Source: CAWJHE01 sp963842455
GTDB taxonomy: Bacteria > Chloroflexota > Anaerolineae > Anaerolineales > UBA4823
DNA length: 64,000 nucleotides
NCBI GenBank assembly: GCA_963842455.1
Contig: CAWJHE010000013.1
Location: 186,001-250,000, forward strand
Reading direction: 5' to 3'
Shown here: one piece after another, positions 52,661 to 61,840 of the stretch
How the letters are laid out: the number at the start of each line of letters is the position of its first letter
How positions within the stretch are numbered: the first letter of the stretch is position 1
Program-made: the position numbers and the translations under genes
The notes under the pieces: model-generated
Told to the model about the DNA's origin: nothing
Database searches by the model: none
Seen by the model: only the letters and a program-made list of their open reading frames with translations

Positions 52661-53875
52661 ATGCATAAATTGGAATCTGACATTCAAACTGAGGTTGCCT
52701 CACAGGAACAAGAAATCCAGGTCTATCACCGCTTTGATCTTTCACAGCGGATTGAGCATTTCGTTTTCCTGTTTTCTTTTTCACTGCTTGGATTTACTGG
52801 CTTACCTCAGAAGTTCCCTACCTCACCAATCAGCCAGGCAATTGTGAACCTGCTTGGAGGAATTGAACAAACCAGGCTAATCCACCATTTCTCAGCTGGC
52901 GTTATGATGGTGGTGAGCGTTTATCATGTATTGATGCTGATCTATAAAATTTATGTTTTAAGAACACCATTGAGCATGTTCCCTTTGATTCAGGACTTCA
53001 TCCATCTCTATGAGGATATACTTTTCTACTTCGGAAAAAGAAAACGCAAAGCCTTTTACGGACGTTACAATTACGCAGAGAAAGTAGAATACCTGGCAGT
53101 CGTTTGGGGGACAGTCATTATGGGAATTACTGGGTTTATGATGTGGAACCCGATTGCCACCACAAGAATACTCCCCGGAGAAGCCGTACCAGCTGCGAAA
53201 GCGGCTCACGGTGCAGAAGCCATCCTGGCTGTTTTGGCAATCGTCATATGGCATTTTTATCATGTCCATATCCGACACTTCAATAAAAGCATTTTTACCG
53301 GAAAGTTAACTCAGCACGAAATGCTTGAAGAGCATCCGGCGGAATTAGCCCAGATCAAATCTGGGGCAGGATGGCGAAGACCTTCACAGGAAATTATCAA
53401 GAAACGCCAAAAAGTATACTATCCATTCGCTGGTGTAACCAGCTTGCTGGCTGTTATCGGAATTTTCTGGTTCATGGGCTTCGAACAAACGGCAATCACC
53501 ACAGTAGTACCCAGAGGTGAAACAGGAGAGATCTTTGTACCATTAACGCCAACACCCAGACCAACACCCGCCCCAACTCCTACTCCGCAACTTGCCGAGG
53601 GGATAAGTTTAGAAAGTTGGGAAGGGAAGTACAGCGCCATTTTCCGAAACCGATGCAGTTCATGCCACGGCATTACTTCCGTGGGAGGTCTTTCTTTGAG
53701 TTCTTATGAAGCTGCACTAGCGGGTGGGAACTCCGGTCCAGCCATTATCCCTGGCGATCCCGATGCAAGCCAGATTGTCTTATTCCAGACTGCAGGCAAT
53801 CACCCTGGTCAATTAAGTCAAGAAGAGCTGCTGGCGGTCATCCAGTGGATCGAAGCAGGCGCTCCAGAAAGGTAA
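52661..53875 (+). CDS. Cytochrome b fused to a monohaem cytochrome c domain (copy B)
   Basis: About 404 residues. The first 225 are a b561-type cytochrome b homologous to the gene at 50456 (RIEHFVFLFSFSLLGFTGLPQKF; IWHFYHVHIRHFNKSIFTG). A further membrane helix (about 252-272), a Pro/Thr linker (LTPTPRPTPAPTPTP) and a cytochrome c domain with FRNRCSSCHG follow. ATG at 52661 is chosen because it directly follows the preceding stop. The fused haem would take electrons from the b haems outside. Confidence 0.9.
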   Translation: MHKLESDIQTEVASQEQEIQVYHRFDLSQRIEHFVFLFSFSLLGFTGLPQKFPTSPISQAIVNLLGGIEQTRLIHHFSAGVMMVVSVYHVLMLIYKIYVLRTPLSMFPLIQDFIHLYEDILFYFGKRKRKAFYGRYNYAEKVEYLAVVWGTVIMGITGFMMWNPIATTRILPGEAVPAAKAAHGAEAILAVLAIVIWHFYHVHIRHFNKSIFTGKLTQHEMLEEHPAELAQIKSGAGWRRPSQEIIKKRQKVYYPFAGVTSLLAVIGIFWFMGFEQTAITTVVPRGETGEIFVPLTPTPRPTPAPTPTPQLAEGISLESWEGKYSAIFRNRCSSCHGITSVGGLSLSSYEAALAGGNSGPAIIPGDPDASQIVLFQTAGNHPGQLSQEELLAVIQWIEAGAPER

Positions 53876-53901
53876 TTATCGCTAGCACGAATCCTTTGCT
53901 C

Positions 53902-55395
53902 ATGGAAAACCTGGCAAATTTTTTTTCAGACCACATTATTGAAGTATATTTCCTGTATGGCTTGTCCTTTTTTAGTATGGGACTGGCCATCCTTCTTGAA
54001 AGTATACGTCCGTCTAAGCTAGACCTGGCAAAAGCAATCAAACTCCTTGCAGTTTTTGGTCTAATGCACAGTATTCAGATTTGGTTTGAAATGCTTTTAC
54101 TGGCGCGCAACTCAAATCTGGTCAACACAGCCCCTGCGTGGCTTTCCTATATTCACCTGGCCTGGTTGGTAATCTCCTTCTTAACACTTATCGCTTTTGG
54201 TGCTCGGTTGATTGCCGGACCTAGCCGTCCAAAATATATCTTGGCTTTGATGTTGACTATCGTAACGATCTGGGGAATTGGTTTTATCTGGCTCTTATTG
54301 ACAAAATCGGACACACACGCCGTTTTTAACGCAGCCGATGTATACACGCGGTATTCCCTGGCAATCCCTGGAACTGTGTTAGCTGCCTGGGGTCTCAATA
54401 TGCAATGCCAGCGATTTCGCGACGAAGGAATTCCTTGCTATGGCAGAGACATTTCCAGAGCTGCTCTGGCATTTGCCTTGTACGGTCTGATTGGGCAGCT
54501 CTTTGCCACACCCAGTCCAATTTTTCCATCAGCATACTTAAATGCCGATCAGTTTGTCCGTTGGTTTGGTTTGCCAATTCAAGTTTTTCGCGCCTTAATG
54601 GCTGCTATTGCAGCCTTTTATATTATTCGTTCCTTACGGGCCTTTGAAGTTGAAAACCAGCTTCACATTGAGGAATTACGTCGCGCTAGAAACGCTGAAC
54701 GTCAGAGACTCGAAACCACACGGGCAGAATTGCTCCATCGCACCGTTAAAGCCCAGGAAGCCGAGCGCCAACGCATAGCTCTTGAATTACATGATGAAAC
54801 TGGACAATCCTTAACCGCGCTGGGATTGGGTCTTCGTGGTCTTTCGGAAACTATTGCGGTAAACCCTACTAAAGCTATTCAACAAGCTAACCTACTGGAA
54901 GCTTTAGCTGTTAAGGGGTTGGAAAATTTACAACATTTAGTTACCAATCTACGTCCACCGCAGCTCGATGATCTGGGTCTTTCGGCTGCTATCAGGTGGC
55001 TATCCAAAGAGTTCTCAACTCTTCATAAGCTGGAAGTTGTGACGATGATCAGAGGAGAAGATAAACACCTTACTCCAGACCAAAGAACAGTTTTCTTTAG
55101 GATCGCTCAGGAAGCACTAACCAATGCCATTCGGCATTCCCAGGCATTAAAAATCCAAATTGCTTTAGAATACAGCCCTAACCTTACGCAATTAACCATA
55201 AAAGACAATGGCAAAGGGTTTGATGTTGATCAAGCGATGATTCCAAATTCAAACAATCCTTGTTGGGGATTATTAGGAATGAAAGAACGCGCTGCCTTGA
55301 TTGGAGCTCTATTGAAGATCGAATCATCCCTTGAAACAGGTACCAGTATTGAATTAAAATTGGTCAAAGAGGAAAATGGGAATGGGGAAAATTAA
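53902..55395 (+). CDS. Membrane sensor histidine kinase (HisKA_3 type), paralogue
   Basis: About 497 residues with seven N-terminal membrane segments like those at 42658-44142, then RIALELHDETGQSLTAL with the phosphorylated His, N box EALTNAIRHSQ and G box DNGKGFD. Start taken at ATG 53902 by similarity to its paralogue; a GTG at 53845 inside the preceding gene is an alternative. Overlaps the regulator gene by 20 bases. Confidence 0.88.
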   Translation: MENLANFFSDHIIEVYFLYGLSFFSMGLAILLESIRPSKLDLAKAIKLLAVFGLMHSIQIWFEMLLLARNSNLVNTAPAWLSYIHLAWLVISFLTLIAFGARLIAGPSRPKYILALMLTIVTIWGIGFIWLLLTKSDTHAVFNAADVYTRYSLAIPGTVLAAWGLNMQCQRFRDEGIPCYGRDISRAALAFALYGLIGQLFATPSPIFPSAYLNADQFVRWFGLPIQVFRALMAAIAAFYIIRSLRAFEVENQLHIEELRRARNAERQRLETTRAELLHRTVKAQEAERQRIALELHDETGQSLTALGLGLRGLSETIAVNPTKAIQQANLLEALAVKGLENLQHLVTNLRPPQLDDLGLSAAIRWLSKEFSTLHKLEVVTMIRGEDKHLTPDQRTVFFRIAQEALTNAIRHSQALKIQIALEYSPNLTQLTIKDNGKGFDVDQAMIPNSNNPCWGLLGMKERAALIGALLKIESSLETGTSIELKLVKEENGNGEN

Positions 55396-56080
55396 ATTAT
55401 TACTGGTCGATGACCATGAAGTAGTCCGCACTGGTTTGAAAATGCTGATCGAAAGTCAGGAGGACATGGAGATCGCTGGAGAGGCCAGCAATGGCCAGCA
55501 GGCATTTCAACTGGCTCAACAAATCCATCCGGATGTAATTGTCATGGATATCACCCTACCAGATATTTCCGGTATTGAGGTGACGCGAAAAATTAAACAA
55601 AATCACCCTGAAATTGCCATCGTGGCTCTTACCATACACGATGACGAAGAATATTTTTTTGAAATGCTCCATGCTGGTGCGTCGGGTTATGTTCCCAAGC
55701 GCGCTGCACCTGAAGATCTCATCACCGCCATCAGAGCAGCTTCCAAGGACGAGGTCTACATATTCCCTTCTTTGGCAAAAATGCTGGTCAAAGACTTCCT
55801 TGGGCAATCTCCATTAGAAAACGAAATGAATCCATTGGACCTGGAGAGCCCAAACGAAGAACCTTCATCTTATACTACTCAGGAAAAACTTACACCACGC
55901 GAAATGGAAGTCATGGAATTATTAGCCGAGGGGTTAAGCAACCAGGAGATCGCAGAACAGCTAGTGATTAGTAAGCATACGGTTGCCAGACATCGCGAGA
56001 AAATTATGCAGAAATTAGGCTTACACAACCGCAGCGACCTGGTCAAATATGCCATCCGAAAAGGTATCATCATGCCATAA
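55376..56080 (+). CDS. NarL/FixJ-family response regulator, paralogue
   Basis: 234 residues: receiver with phospho-acceptor VIVMDITLPDISG near residue 56, and LuxR helix-turn-helix (LTPREMEVMELLAEGLSNQE...KHTVARHREKIMQKL). Homologous to 41937-42626. Its start lies inside the kinase gene end, so the pair is coupled. Probable targets: the flanking cytochrome genes. Confidence 0.9.
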   Translation: MGMGKIKLLLVDDHEVVRTGLKMLIESQEDMEIAGEASNGQQAFQLAQQIHPDVIVMDITLPDISGIEVTRKIKQNHPEIAIVALTIHDDEEYFFEMLHAGASGYVPKRAAPEDLITAIRAASKDEVYIFPSLAKMLVKDFLGQSPLENEMNPLDLESPNEEPSSYTTQEKLTPREMEVMELLAEGLSNQEIAEQLVISKHTVARHREKIMQKLGLHNRSDLVKYAIRKGIIMP

Positions 56081-56182
56081 AATAGGGACTTTCCCCTATA
56101 CTAAATGGCATGATCTCCTATTGACCCCGGCCCCTTTCCGTCGTATCCTTGAGACAGAAAACAAAACGAAAAGGAGGCTATT

Positions 56183-56467
56183 ATGCGCAAAATTCAAATC
56201 ACTGCTACTTTTTGGACGATGGTACTGGCAGTACCATTTACTGCGCTGGCGCTCTCCTTGGCAGCTTACACAACCGAGCACTTTGGTGAGATTCTTGGAT
56301 GGTTTGTCCGCATCAGTGAAGTTTCAACGGTTGGGGCACGTGGTTGGCTAATGGAATTTTCCGCACGTTGGCCTGAAGTAGCCGGGATGATCGTTGGGCA
56401 GCTTGTTATCATGACCATTTTGATCTTCGCACGGAAAAACCAGGCCGTAGAAAACCATTCTAACTAA
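56183..56467 (+). CDS. Small membrane protein, unknown
   Basis: 94 residues with hydrophobic segments at about 8-30 and 66-83. AAGGAGG lies before the ATG, so it is translated. No family recognised. It ends the cluster transcript before a strong terminator. Confidence 0.65.
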   Translation: MRKIQITATFWTMVLAVPFTALALSLAAYTTEHFGEILGWFVRISEVSTVGARGWLMEFSARWPEVAGMIVGQLVIMTILIFARKNQAVENHSN

Positions 56468-56493
56468 AGGTCATTTTATTCACTTGAACTTAA

Positions 56494-56529
56494 GAACTCC
56501 AGGGCAGCTCAGCCCTGGAGTTCTTTTTT
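56494..56529 (+). terminator. Intrinsic terminator
   Basis: Perfect 11-base stem AACTCCAGGGC/GCCCTGGAGTT with a 6-base loop, then CTTTTTT. Confidence 0.92.
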
Positions 56530-56572
56530 GGACACTTAGATTCACGATCAACAATCGAAATCTGCTTTCCAA

Positions 56573-57502
56573 TTAATAAGAATTTTGAGATGGTGCATAT
56601 ATAAAATTCTTATCCAATAAATTAGCAAATTGCCAAAATTCTATTTGGGCGCGAGAAGCCGGAAAACGACGATTGCGGATCATATAGAGAAATCTACTCA
56701 AAGAAAAACCTTCGACATCGACCTTAACCACGCGTCCAGTTTCCAGCCCCCTGGCTGCAGCCAGGCAAGAGATAAAGGCAACACCTAAACCCTCACCCAC
56801 TGCCATTTCAATCGCTTCTGCATTTCCCAAAACCATGGCTACATTGAGCATATCTGGTGAAATATCGAATTTTTGTAGCCCATCATAGAAAACATCAAGT
56901 GTGCCTGCTCCATCTTCCCTTAAAATTACTGGTTCATCCAATAAATCATCGGGATAAATTCGACGGTAATTTGCCCAGGGGTGATGAGCTGGAGCAATCA
57001 AGATGACTTCATCCTGGAAAAACTCCTGGTATTCCAGGTCGCGGTGATCAATTTTTTTACTGGAAACTCCAAATGTTACCTGCCCCGAAAGTAATTTATT
57101 AAGTACCAAATCACGACTGTGAACTAACACATTCATGCGGACTTGAGGGAACAATTTCCGAAAGCGAGCAATAAGCCCTGGAAGCAAATACTTACCGGAA
57201 GTGGTTGAACATCCGATGTTAATTTCACCGACGACCTCACCTTGTAATGAGGCCATGGTTTCTTCCAAACGTCTGGCAGATGACAACAATTCGCGTGCCA
57301 TAGGTCTCAAGGCTTGACCCGCATCCGTTAATCGCACACTTCGTCCTTGCCTGATAAACAACTCTGCACCAAATTGCTTCTCCAGGCTGCTAATAGCCTG
57401 GCTCACAGCGGGTTGTGAAATATGTAAACGCCTGGCAGCCGCGCTAAAGTTACCTATTTCGGATGCAACAAGGAATACTTCAAGCTCATTAAAATTGAAC
57501 AT
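56573..57502 (-). CDS. LysR-family transcriptional regulator
   Basis: 309 residues: N-terminal helix-turn-helix (ELEVFLVASEIGNFSAAARR, then ISQPAVSQAISSLE) and the two-lobed effector domain starting GEINIGCSTTSGKYLLPG near residue 92. Resembles the CysL/CbbR side of the family. Divergent from the decahaem gene, so probably its regulator. Effector unknown. Confidence 0.92.
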   Translation of the reverse strand: MFNFNELEVFLVASEIGNFSAAARRLHISQPAVSQAISSLEKQFGAELFIRQGRSVRLTDAGQALRPMARELLSSARRLEETMASLQGEVVGEINIGCSTTSGKYLLPGLIARFRKLFPQVRMNVLVHSRDLVLNKLLSGQVTFGVSSKKIDHRDLEYQEFFQDEVILIAPAHHPWANYRRIYPDDLLDEPVILREDGAGTLDVFYDGLQKFDISPDMLNVAMVLGNAEAIEMAVGEGLGVAFISCLAAARGLETGRVVKVDVEGFSLSRFLYMIRNRRFPASRAQIEFWQFANLLDKNFIYAPSQNSY

Positions 57503-57539
57503 CCATACCTTCCAAAAATCACCAAATATTTTTGTTAAT

Positions 57540-57585
57540 CAATTATACATGATGACACAACAATGACATTTATCAGGTATAATTG
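57540..57585. promoter_or_regulatory. Inverted repeat in the lysR-decahaem gap, possible LysR site
   Basis: CAATTATAC (57540-57548) and GTATAATTG (57577-57585) are perfect inverted copies 28 bases apart, just upstream of the lysR start. A TATAAT is also at 57621. The remainder of the 285-base gap has a tiny frame MSAEVIKKI after 57701, probably chance. Confidence 0.45.
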
Positions 57586-57787
57586 GGAACATTGCACTAA
57601 TCTTTTTCTCATTATTGGGCTATAATATCCAATACATTCTACCCAAACAGCATTAACTGTGGATGAAAGATTGAGATACAAAATAAGGAAATGCTCATCC
57701 ATGTCTGCGGAGGTGATCAAAAAAATTTAACCTGTATACCCAAAAAACACTAAAGACGGTCTATACTAATTCTATGAGGAGAATGGT

Positions 57788-59995
57788 ATGAAAATGAAAA
57801 AAATATTGTTCACTGTTCTGATTTTCCTGTTGGCTTTCATTCTGGTGAGCTGCAGCCAAGCGCCTGCCCCAACTGCAGAAATTACACCATGCCCAACATC
57901 AGCACCCTGTCCGGAGTGTCCTACCTGCCCAGAACCTCCCCCACCCCCAGAACCCGTGGTGAAAGAAGTACCTTTTGAGGAAGCCTGGGCGACATCACCC
58001 CATAACGATGCTGAAGCAGAAGCCTTCGTGCATTGGAATGAAGAGGATCCCAAGGAAGTACCAGCTGCCTGTGCGACCTGCCACACATCACAGGGTTACC
58101 AGGACTTCTTAGGTGTGGATGGCTCGGAAGTTGGCAAGGTAGACGCCAATGTCCCCGCCCCCGCGGGAACCATTCAATGCGCTGCCTGTCATAATGCAGC
58201 CACAGCCGGCCTTTCAAGCGTCACATTCCCATCTGGCGTTGTTGTTGATGGCTTAGGCGCTGAAGCACGCTGCATGGTTTGCCACCAGGGACGCGCCTCA
58301 AAAACACAAGTGGACGCTGCATTAGAAAAATTCGGTGTAACTGAAGATGTTGACAAAGTACCAGAGCCCGTGGATGATTCAACCCTGGGCTTTATCAATA
58401 TCCATTACTACGCTGCTGCATCGACCCTATATGGCACTACAGTTCAGGGTGGATACGAATACGCCGGGAAAAGCTACGATGCCAAGAACGACCATGTCGA
58501 AGGATATGACACCTGTATTGGCTGCCACAACTCTCATACTCTGGAACTGAAAATTGACCAATGTGCTTCCTGCCACCAGGGAGTTGGTTCAGTGGAAGAC
58601 CTTCGGAATATCCGCATGGTTGGCTCTACCCCCGACTATGATGGGGATGGCGATGTTGCCGAGGGTGTCGCTGATGAAATCGATGGCTTGCGGGCTTTAC
58701 TCTTCCAGACGATGCAAGCATATTCCAGCGAAGTATCTGATGCGACGATAGTTTATAGCCAAACAGCCTATCCTTACTTCTTCATCGATTCAAATGGCGA
58801 TTCGGAATACAGCGAGGCTGATACCGAACGATTTACAGCCTGGACTGCTCGCATGCTAAAGGCTGCTTATAACTATCAAGTAGCAACCAAAGATCCTGGC
58901 GCCTATGCCCATGGCGGTAAATATATCATCCAATTACTCTACGATTCAATCGATGATTTGAATCAAAAACTTTCCACCCCTGTCGACCTGGCCACAGCTC
59001 AGAGAATCGACAATGGGCACTTTGCCGGATCTGAAGAAGCTTTCAGGCACTGGGACGGTGAAGAAGATGGCGGAATTGTGCCCGGTGGTTGTGCAAAGTG
59101 TCACTCTGCAGCCGGATTGCCTTTATTTATAGATGAAGGCGTCAGCATTTCTCAATCAGCTGCAAATGGACTGAACTGTTCAACCTGCCATAACGATCTA
59201 ACCACATTCTCACGCTTCTCCGTAAATGAAGTCACCTTCCCGAGCGGAGCAAAGGTGAGCTTTGGTGAAGCGAACGATAACAATCTATGTATCAATTGCC
59301 ACCAGGGTCGAGAATCAAAGCTTTCTGTTGACGGAGCGATCGCTGCTGCCGGCTTAGGCCCCGATGAAACGTCCGAAGCATTGCGCTTCCGCAATCCACA
59401 CTACTTTGCTGCAGGCGCTACCCTGTTCGGAGCAGATGCAATGGGCGCTTACATGTACGATGGCAAAGAATACAACGGCAAGAATGTCCACGTTCAAGGT
59501 TTTGATACCTGCGCTGGCTGCCATGATGCCCATGCCCTTTCTGTCAAAGCAGTCTCATGCAGCAGCTGCCACCCGGTTGTCAAGACTGCTGCCGATTTTG
59601 GTCTGATAAGGATCACAGCTGGAGATTTTGACGGCGATGGAGATGAGACCGAAGGGCTCGGTGGTGAGATTGATACCATGGCTGAGAAATTGTATGCAGC
59701 TATTCAAGCTTACACGGCTGCGAACTCGCTGCCTGCGATCGTTTACGATGCACATCGTTATCCATATTGGTTTACCGACGCAAATGAAAACGGATCGGTC
59801 GATGGCGACGACACAGGATATGCAACCTGGACACCCAGGCTGCTGAAAGCCGCATACAATTACACCTGGACGTTAAAAGACCCAGGAGCATTTGCCCACA
59901 ATGGCGCATTTATGCTCCAAGTACTATATGATGCAATCCAGGATATTGGCGGTGATTTGAACGGTCTGTTGCGACCGGATGTTAAAACCCCGTAA
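57788..59995 (+). CDS. Decahaem cytochrome c lipoprotein made of two pentahaem repeats
   Basis: 735 residues. Lipobox LVSC (Cys 22) is followed by a Pro/Cys-rich linker (CPTSAPCPECPTCPEPPPPP). Two homologous halves (about 65-400 and 405-735) each carry five CXXCH: CATCH, CAACH, CMVCH, CIGCH, CASCH, then CAKCH, CSTCH, CINCH, CAGCH, CSSCH. Each half ends with an Asp-rich loop that looks calcium-binding (DYDGDGDVAEG; DFDGDGDETEG) and a conserved LLKAAYNY segment. Surface-exposed electron carrier by inference. Own SD GAGGAG; terminator follows. Confidence 0.92.
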   Translation: MKMKKILFTVLIFLLAFILVSCSQAPAPTAEITPCPTSAPCPECPTCPEPPPPPEPVVKEVPFEEAWATSPHNDAEAEAFVHWNEEDPKEVPAACATCHTSQGYQDFLGVDGSEVGKVDANVPAPAGTIQCAACHNAATAGLSSVTFPSGVVVDGLGAEARCMVCHQGRASKTQVDAALEKFGVTEDVDKVPEPVDDSTLGFINIHYYAAASTLYGTTVQGGYEYAGKSYDAKNDHVEGYDTCIGCHNSHTLELKIDQCASCHQGVGSVEDLRNIRMVGSTPDYDGDGDVAEGVADEIDGLRALLFQTMQAYSSEVSDATIVYSQTAYPYFFIDSNGDSEYSEADTERFTAWTARMLKAAYNYQVATKDPGAYAHGGKYIIQLLYDSIDDLNQKLSTPVDLATAQRIDNGHFAGSEEAFRHWDGEEDGGIVPGGCAKCHSAAGLPLFIDEGVSISQSAANGLNCSTCHNDLTTFSRFSVNEVTFPSGAKVSFGEANDNNLCINCHQGRESKLSVDGAIAAAGLGPDETSEALRFRNPHYFAAGATLFGADAMGAYMYDGKEYNGKNVHVQGFDTCAGCHDAHALSVKAVSCSSCHPVVKTAADFGLIRITAGDFDGDGDETEGLGGEIDTMAEKLYAAIQAYTAANSLPAIVYDAHRYPYWFTDANENGSVDGDDTGYATWTPRLLKAAYNYTWTLKDPGAFAHNGAFMLQVLYDAIQDIGGDLNGLLRPDVKTP

Positions 59996-60049
59996 TCGAT
60001 CTCTAACTAAGCCAGGCTAATCGAAACCTGGCAAACTGAACAAACGAGC

Positions 60050-60084
60050 AGACCGGAGAAAATTTCCTCCGGTCTGTTTTTTTA
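60050..60084 (+). terminator. Intrinsic terminator of the decahaem gene
   Basis: Perfect 10-base stem CAGACCGGAG/CTCCGGTCTG, 8-base loop, then seven T. Confidence 0.92.
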
Positions 60085-60094
60085 TTATTTCAAC

Positions 60095-61015
60095 CTAGTT
60101 AATTCTGAGCTGTGTTCCGCAAGCTCGACAAAAACGGTCGCCCTGGCTTGCTCGTTTTCCACATTGATGGCAATATACAAAATCCCCATCTGTCATTTGG
60201 GCAGCATCTGCCTGAGATGGTTTTTTCCGGCTTCTGCGGCGAGCAGGTTGAACTTGTCCCTGTTCTCTGCCCGATTGCCAGTACCAAAGCCCCCCACCCA
60301 CCAACAAAACCAGGCCTATCAAGCCCAAAAACCAGGGTAGCGCATCGGCAAGGTTGGGAGAGTTCAAAGGGCTCTCACTGATTGGACCACTTGGACTGAT
60401 CGGCATGTCTGTCAATGACAAATCATCCGTTTCCTTGATGTACTCAAGGTTAATCGAAAAGGTCTGCCCCATAGGAATGGCCCCAATTTCCGAGATGAAG
60501 TACACAAAACCATCGGCTGCTGCTGTGCCATTTCCGAAGCTAGGGGAAATACGCATGTCACTCGCACCTAAAGGTTGTTGAATTTGCATGGAAAAGCGAT
60601 CAACCGCATAATCTCCCGGCCAAATATATTCAAAACTTCTATTTAATCCTTCCTTTGTCAAAGAAGGATCGTAGTATTCTAGTTGGATTTCGGGCGAGGG
60701 CGCCTGGAAAACCAGATTTCCCCAATCGCCAGAATTTTGCAGGTCATACGGAACATTGATCAAGCTCCCATCGGCTTGCTTAGCAGCCACAGCGTTAGGC
60801 ACACCTACCCTGGAAGGAATCCTGAGTCTGATCTCGGCTGGCAACTGAATATCCGAAGCCAGGGTGATTCGATAAATGACCAGCACACTAGGACGATCAT
60901 ATTCCGGCCACAAATCGACTTCGATCGTTGAAAAATTAATATTATCTTGAGCAGATACACCAGCAGGAAATAATATCACCAGGCAAAGCAAGAGCAATGA
61001 GATTTTTTTGAGCAT
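60095..61015 (-). CDS. Secreted/membrane protein with C-terminal zinc ribbon
   Basis: About 306 residues: signal peptide, a beta-rich outer domain (20-215), one membrane helix near 226-245, a basic stretch (ARRRSRKK) and a zinc ribbon YCHQCGKRA...CRACGTQL in the cytoplasm. ATG at 61015 has GGAG 8 bases before it. Function unknown. It shares orientation with the transporter genes upstream and may be read with them. Ends in TAG. Confidence 0.78.
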   Translation of the reverse strand: MLKKISLLLLCLVILFPAGVSAQDNINFSTIEVDLWPEYDRPSVLVIYRITLASDIQLPAEIRLRIPSRVGVPNAVAAKQADGSLINVPYDLQNSGDWGNLVFQAPSPEIQLEYYDPSLTKEGLNRSFEYIWPGDYAVDRFSMQIQQPLGASDMRISPSFGNGTAAADGFVYFISEIGAIPMGQTFSINLEYIKETDDLSLTDMPISPSGPISESPLNSPNLADALPWFLGLIGLVLLVGGGLWYWQSGREQGQVQPARRRSRKKPSQADAAQMTDGDFVYCHQCGKRASQGDRFCRACGTQLRIN

Positions 61016-61041
61016 GTCATGATCTCCATTCAATTTTGATA

Positions 61042-61824
61042 TTATGCATCACCTATTGCTGCCCGAACCTGGTTGGCCAGGTCACCAAACTGAACTGTAT
61101 AGCGAACACTTTCCTGCCTGGGGCGCGGCAGGCAAACATCCAATTCTAAACGGATTTGGCCGGGTCTTTGACTCAAAACAATCACACGATCTGCCAGGTA
61201 CAGAGCCTCGGAAATCGAATGGGTTACCATGATCACCGTTTTCCGTCTGAGTTGCCAGATCCGCAACAATTCGTTGCCCATCCTCTCACGGGTCAAAGCG
61301 TCCAAAGCTCCAAAAGGTTCATCTAAAAGTAAAACTTGAGGATCCTGGATCAAAGCTCGTGCAATCGCCACACGTTGTGCCATACCTCCCGATAGATCTC
61401 GAGGAAGTACTGCTTCGAAACCCTGCAACCCCACCAATTCTACCATTTCCTGAGCTTTACACACAGCTTCGGAACGCGGCATGCCCTCCAATTCTAAGGG
61501 TAAAGTAATGTTTTCTATGACCGTTCTCCAGGGCATTAAGTTTGCTTTCTGGAAAACAAAACCTGTGCCTTTTTGTGGCCCATTGACTTTTACACCATTG
61601 TAAAAAACGCTACCGGTGGTTGCATGCAATAATCCAGCCAAAATCCGCAACAGGGTGCTTTTTCCGCTCCCAGAAGGTCCCAACACACATAAGAATTCTT
61701 GAGAGTTGACTGCAAAAGAGAGATGATCCAAGGCATGCAGACCTCCATTGCCATTAGGAAATATCGCGCTCAACTCGCTAACGCGGATTACTTCTTCCGA
61801 AATCACACCAGGGCATTCACTCAT
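61042..61824 (-). CDS. ABC transporter ATPase, probably for riboflavin
   Basis: About 260 residues: Walker A LGPSGSGKSTLLR, signature DLSGGMAQRVAIARAL, Walker B VLLLDEPFGALD. It resembles the SsuB/TauB/ThiZ group. Last of a permease, binding protein, ATPase set that begins downstream of an FMN riboswitch. Start ambiguous: ATG at 61824 preferred; an ATG at 61878 would overlap the previous gene. Confidence 0.85.
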   Translation of the reverse strand: MSECPGVISEEVIRVSELSAIFPNGNGGLHALDHLSFAVNSQEFLCVLGPSGSGKSTLLRILAGLLHATTGSVFYNGVKVNGPQKGTGFVFQKANLMPWRTVIENITLPLELEGMPRSEAVCKAQEMVELVGLQGFEAVLPRDLSGGMAQRVAIARALIQDPQVLLLDEPFGALDALTRERMGNELLRIWQLRRKTVIMVTHSISEALYLADRVIVLSQRPGQIRLELDVCLPRPRQESVRYTVQFGDLANQVRAAIGDA

Positions 61825-61840
61825 TGTCTCAACTCTTGAT

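Noticed and set aside
57701..57730. Leader peptide MSAEVIKKI before the decahaem gene
   Set aside because: Too short, no support beyond an ATG and a stop; likely chance.
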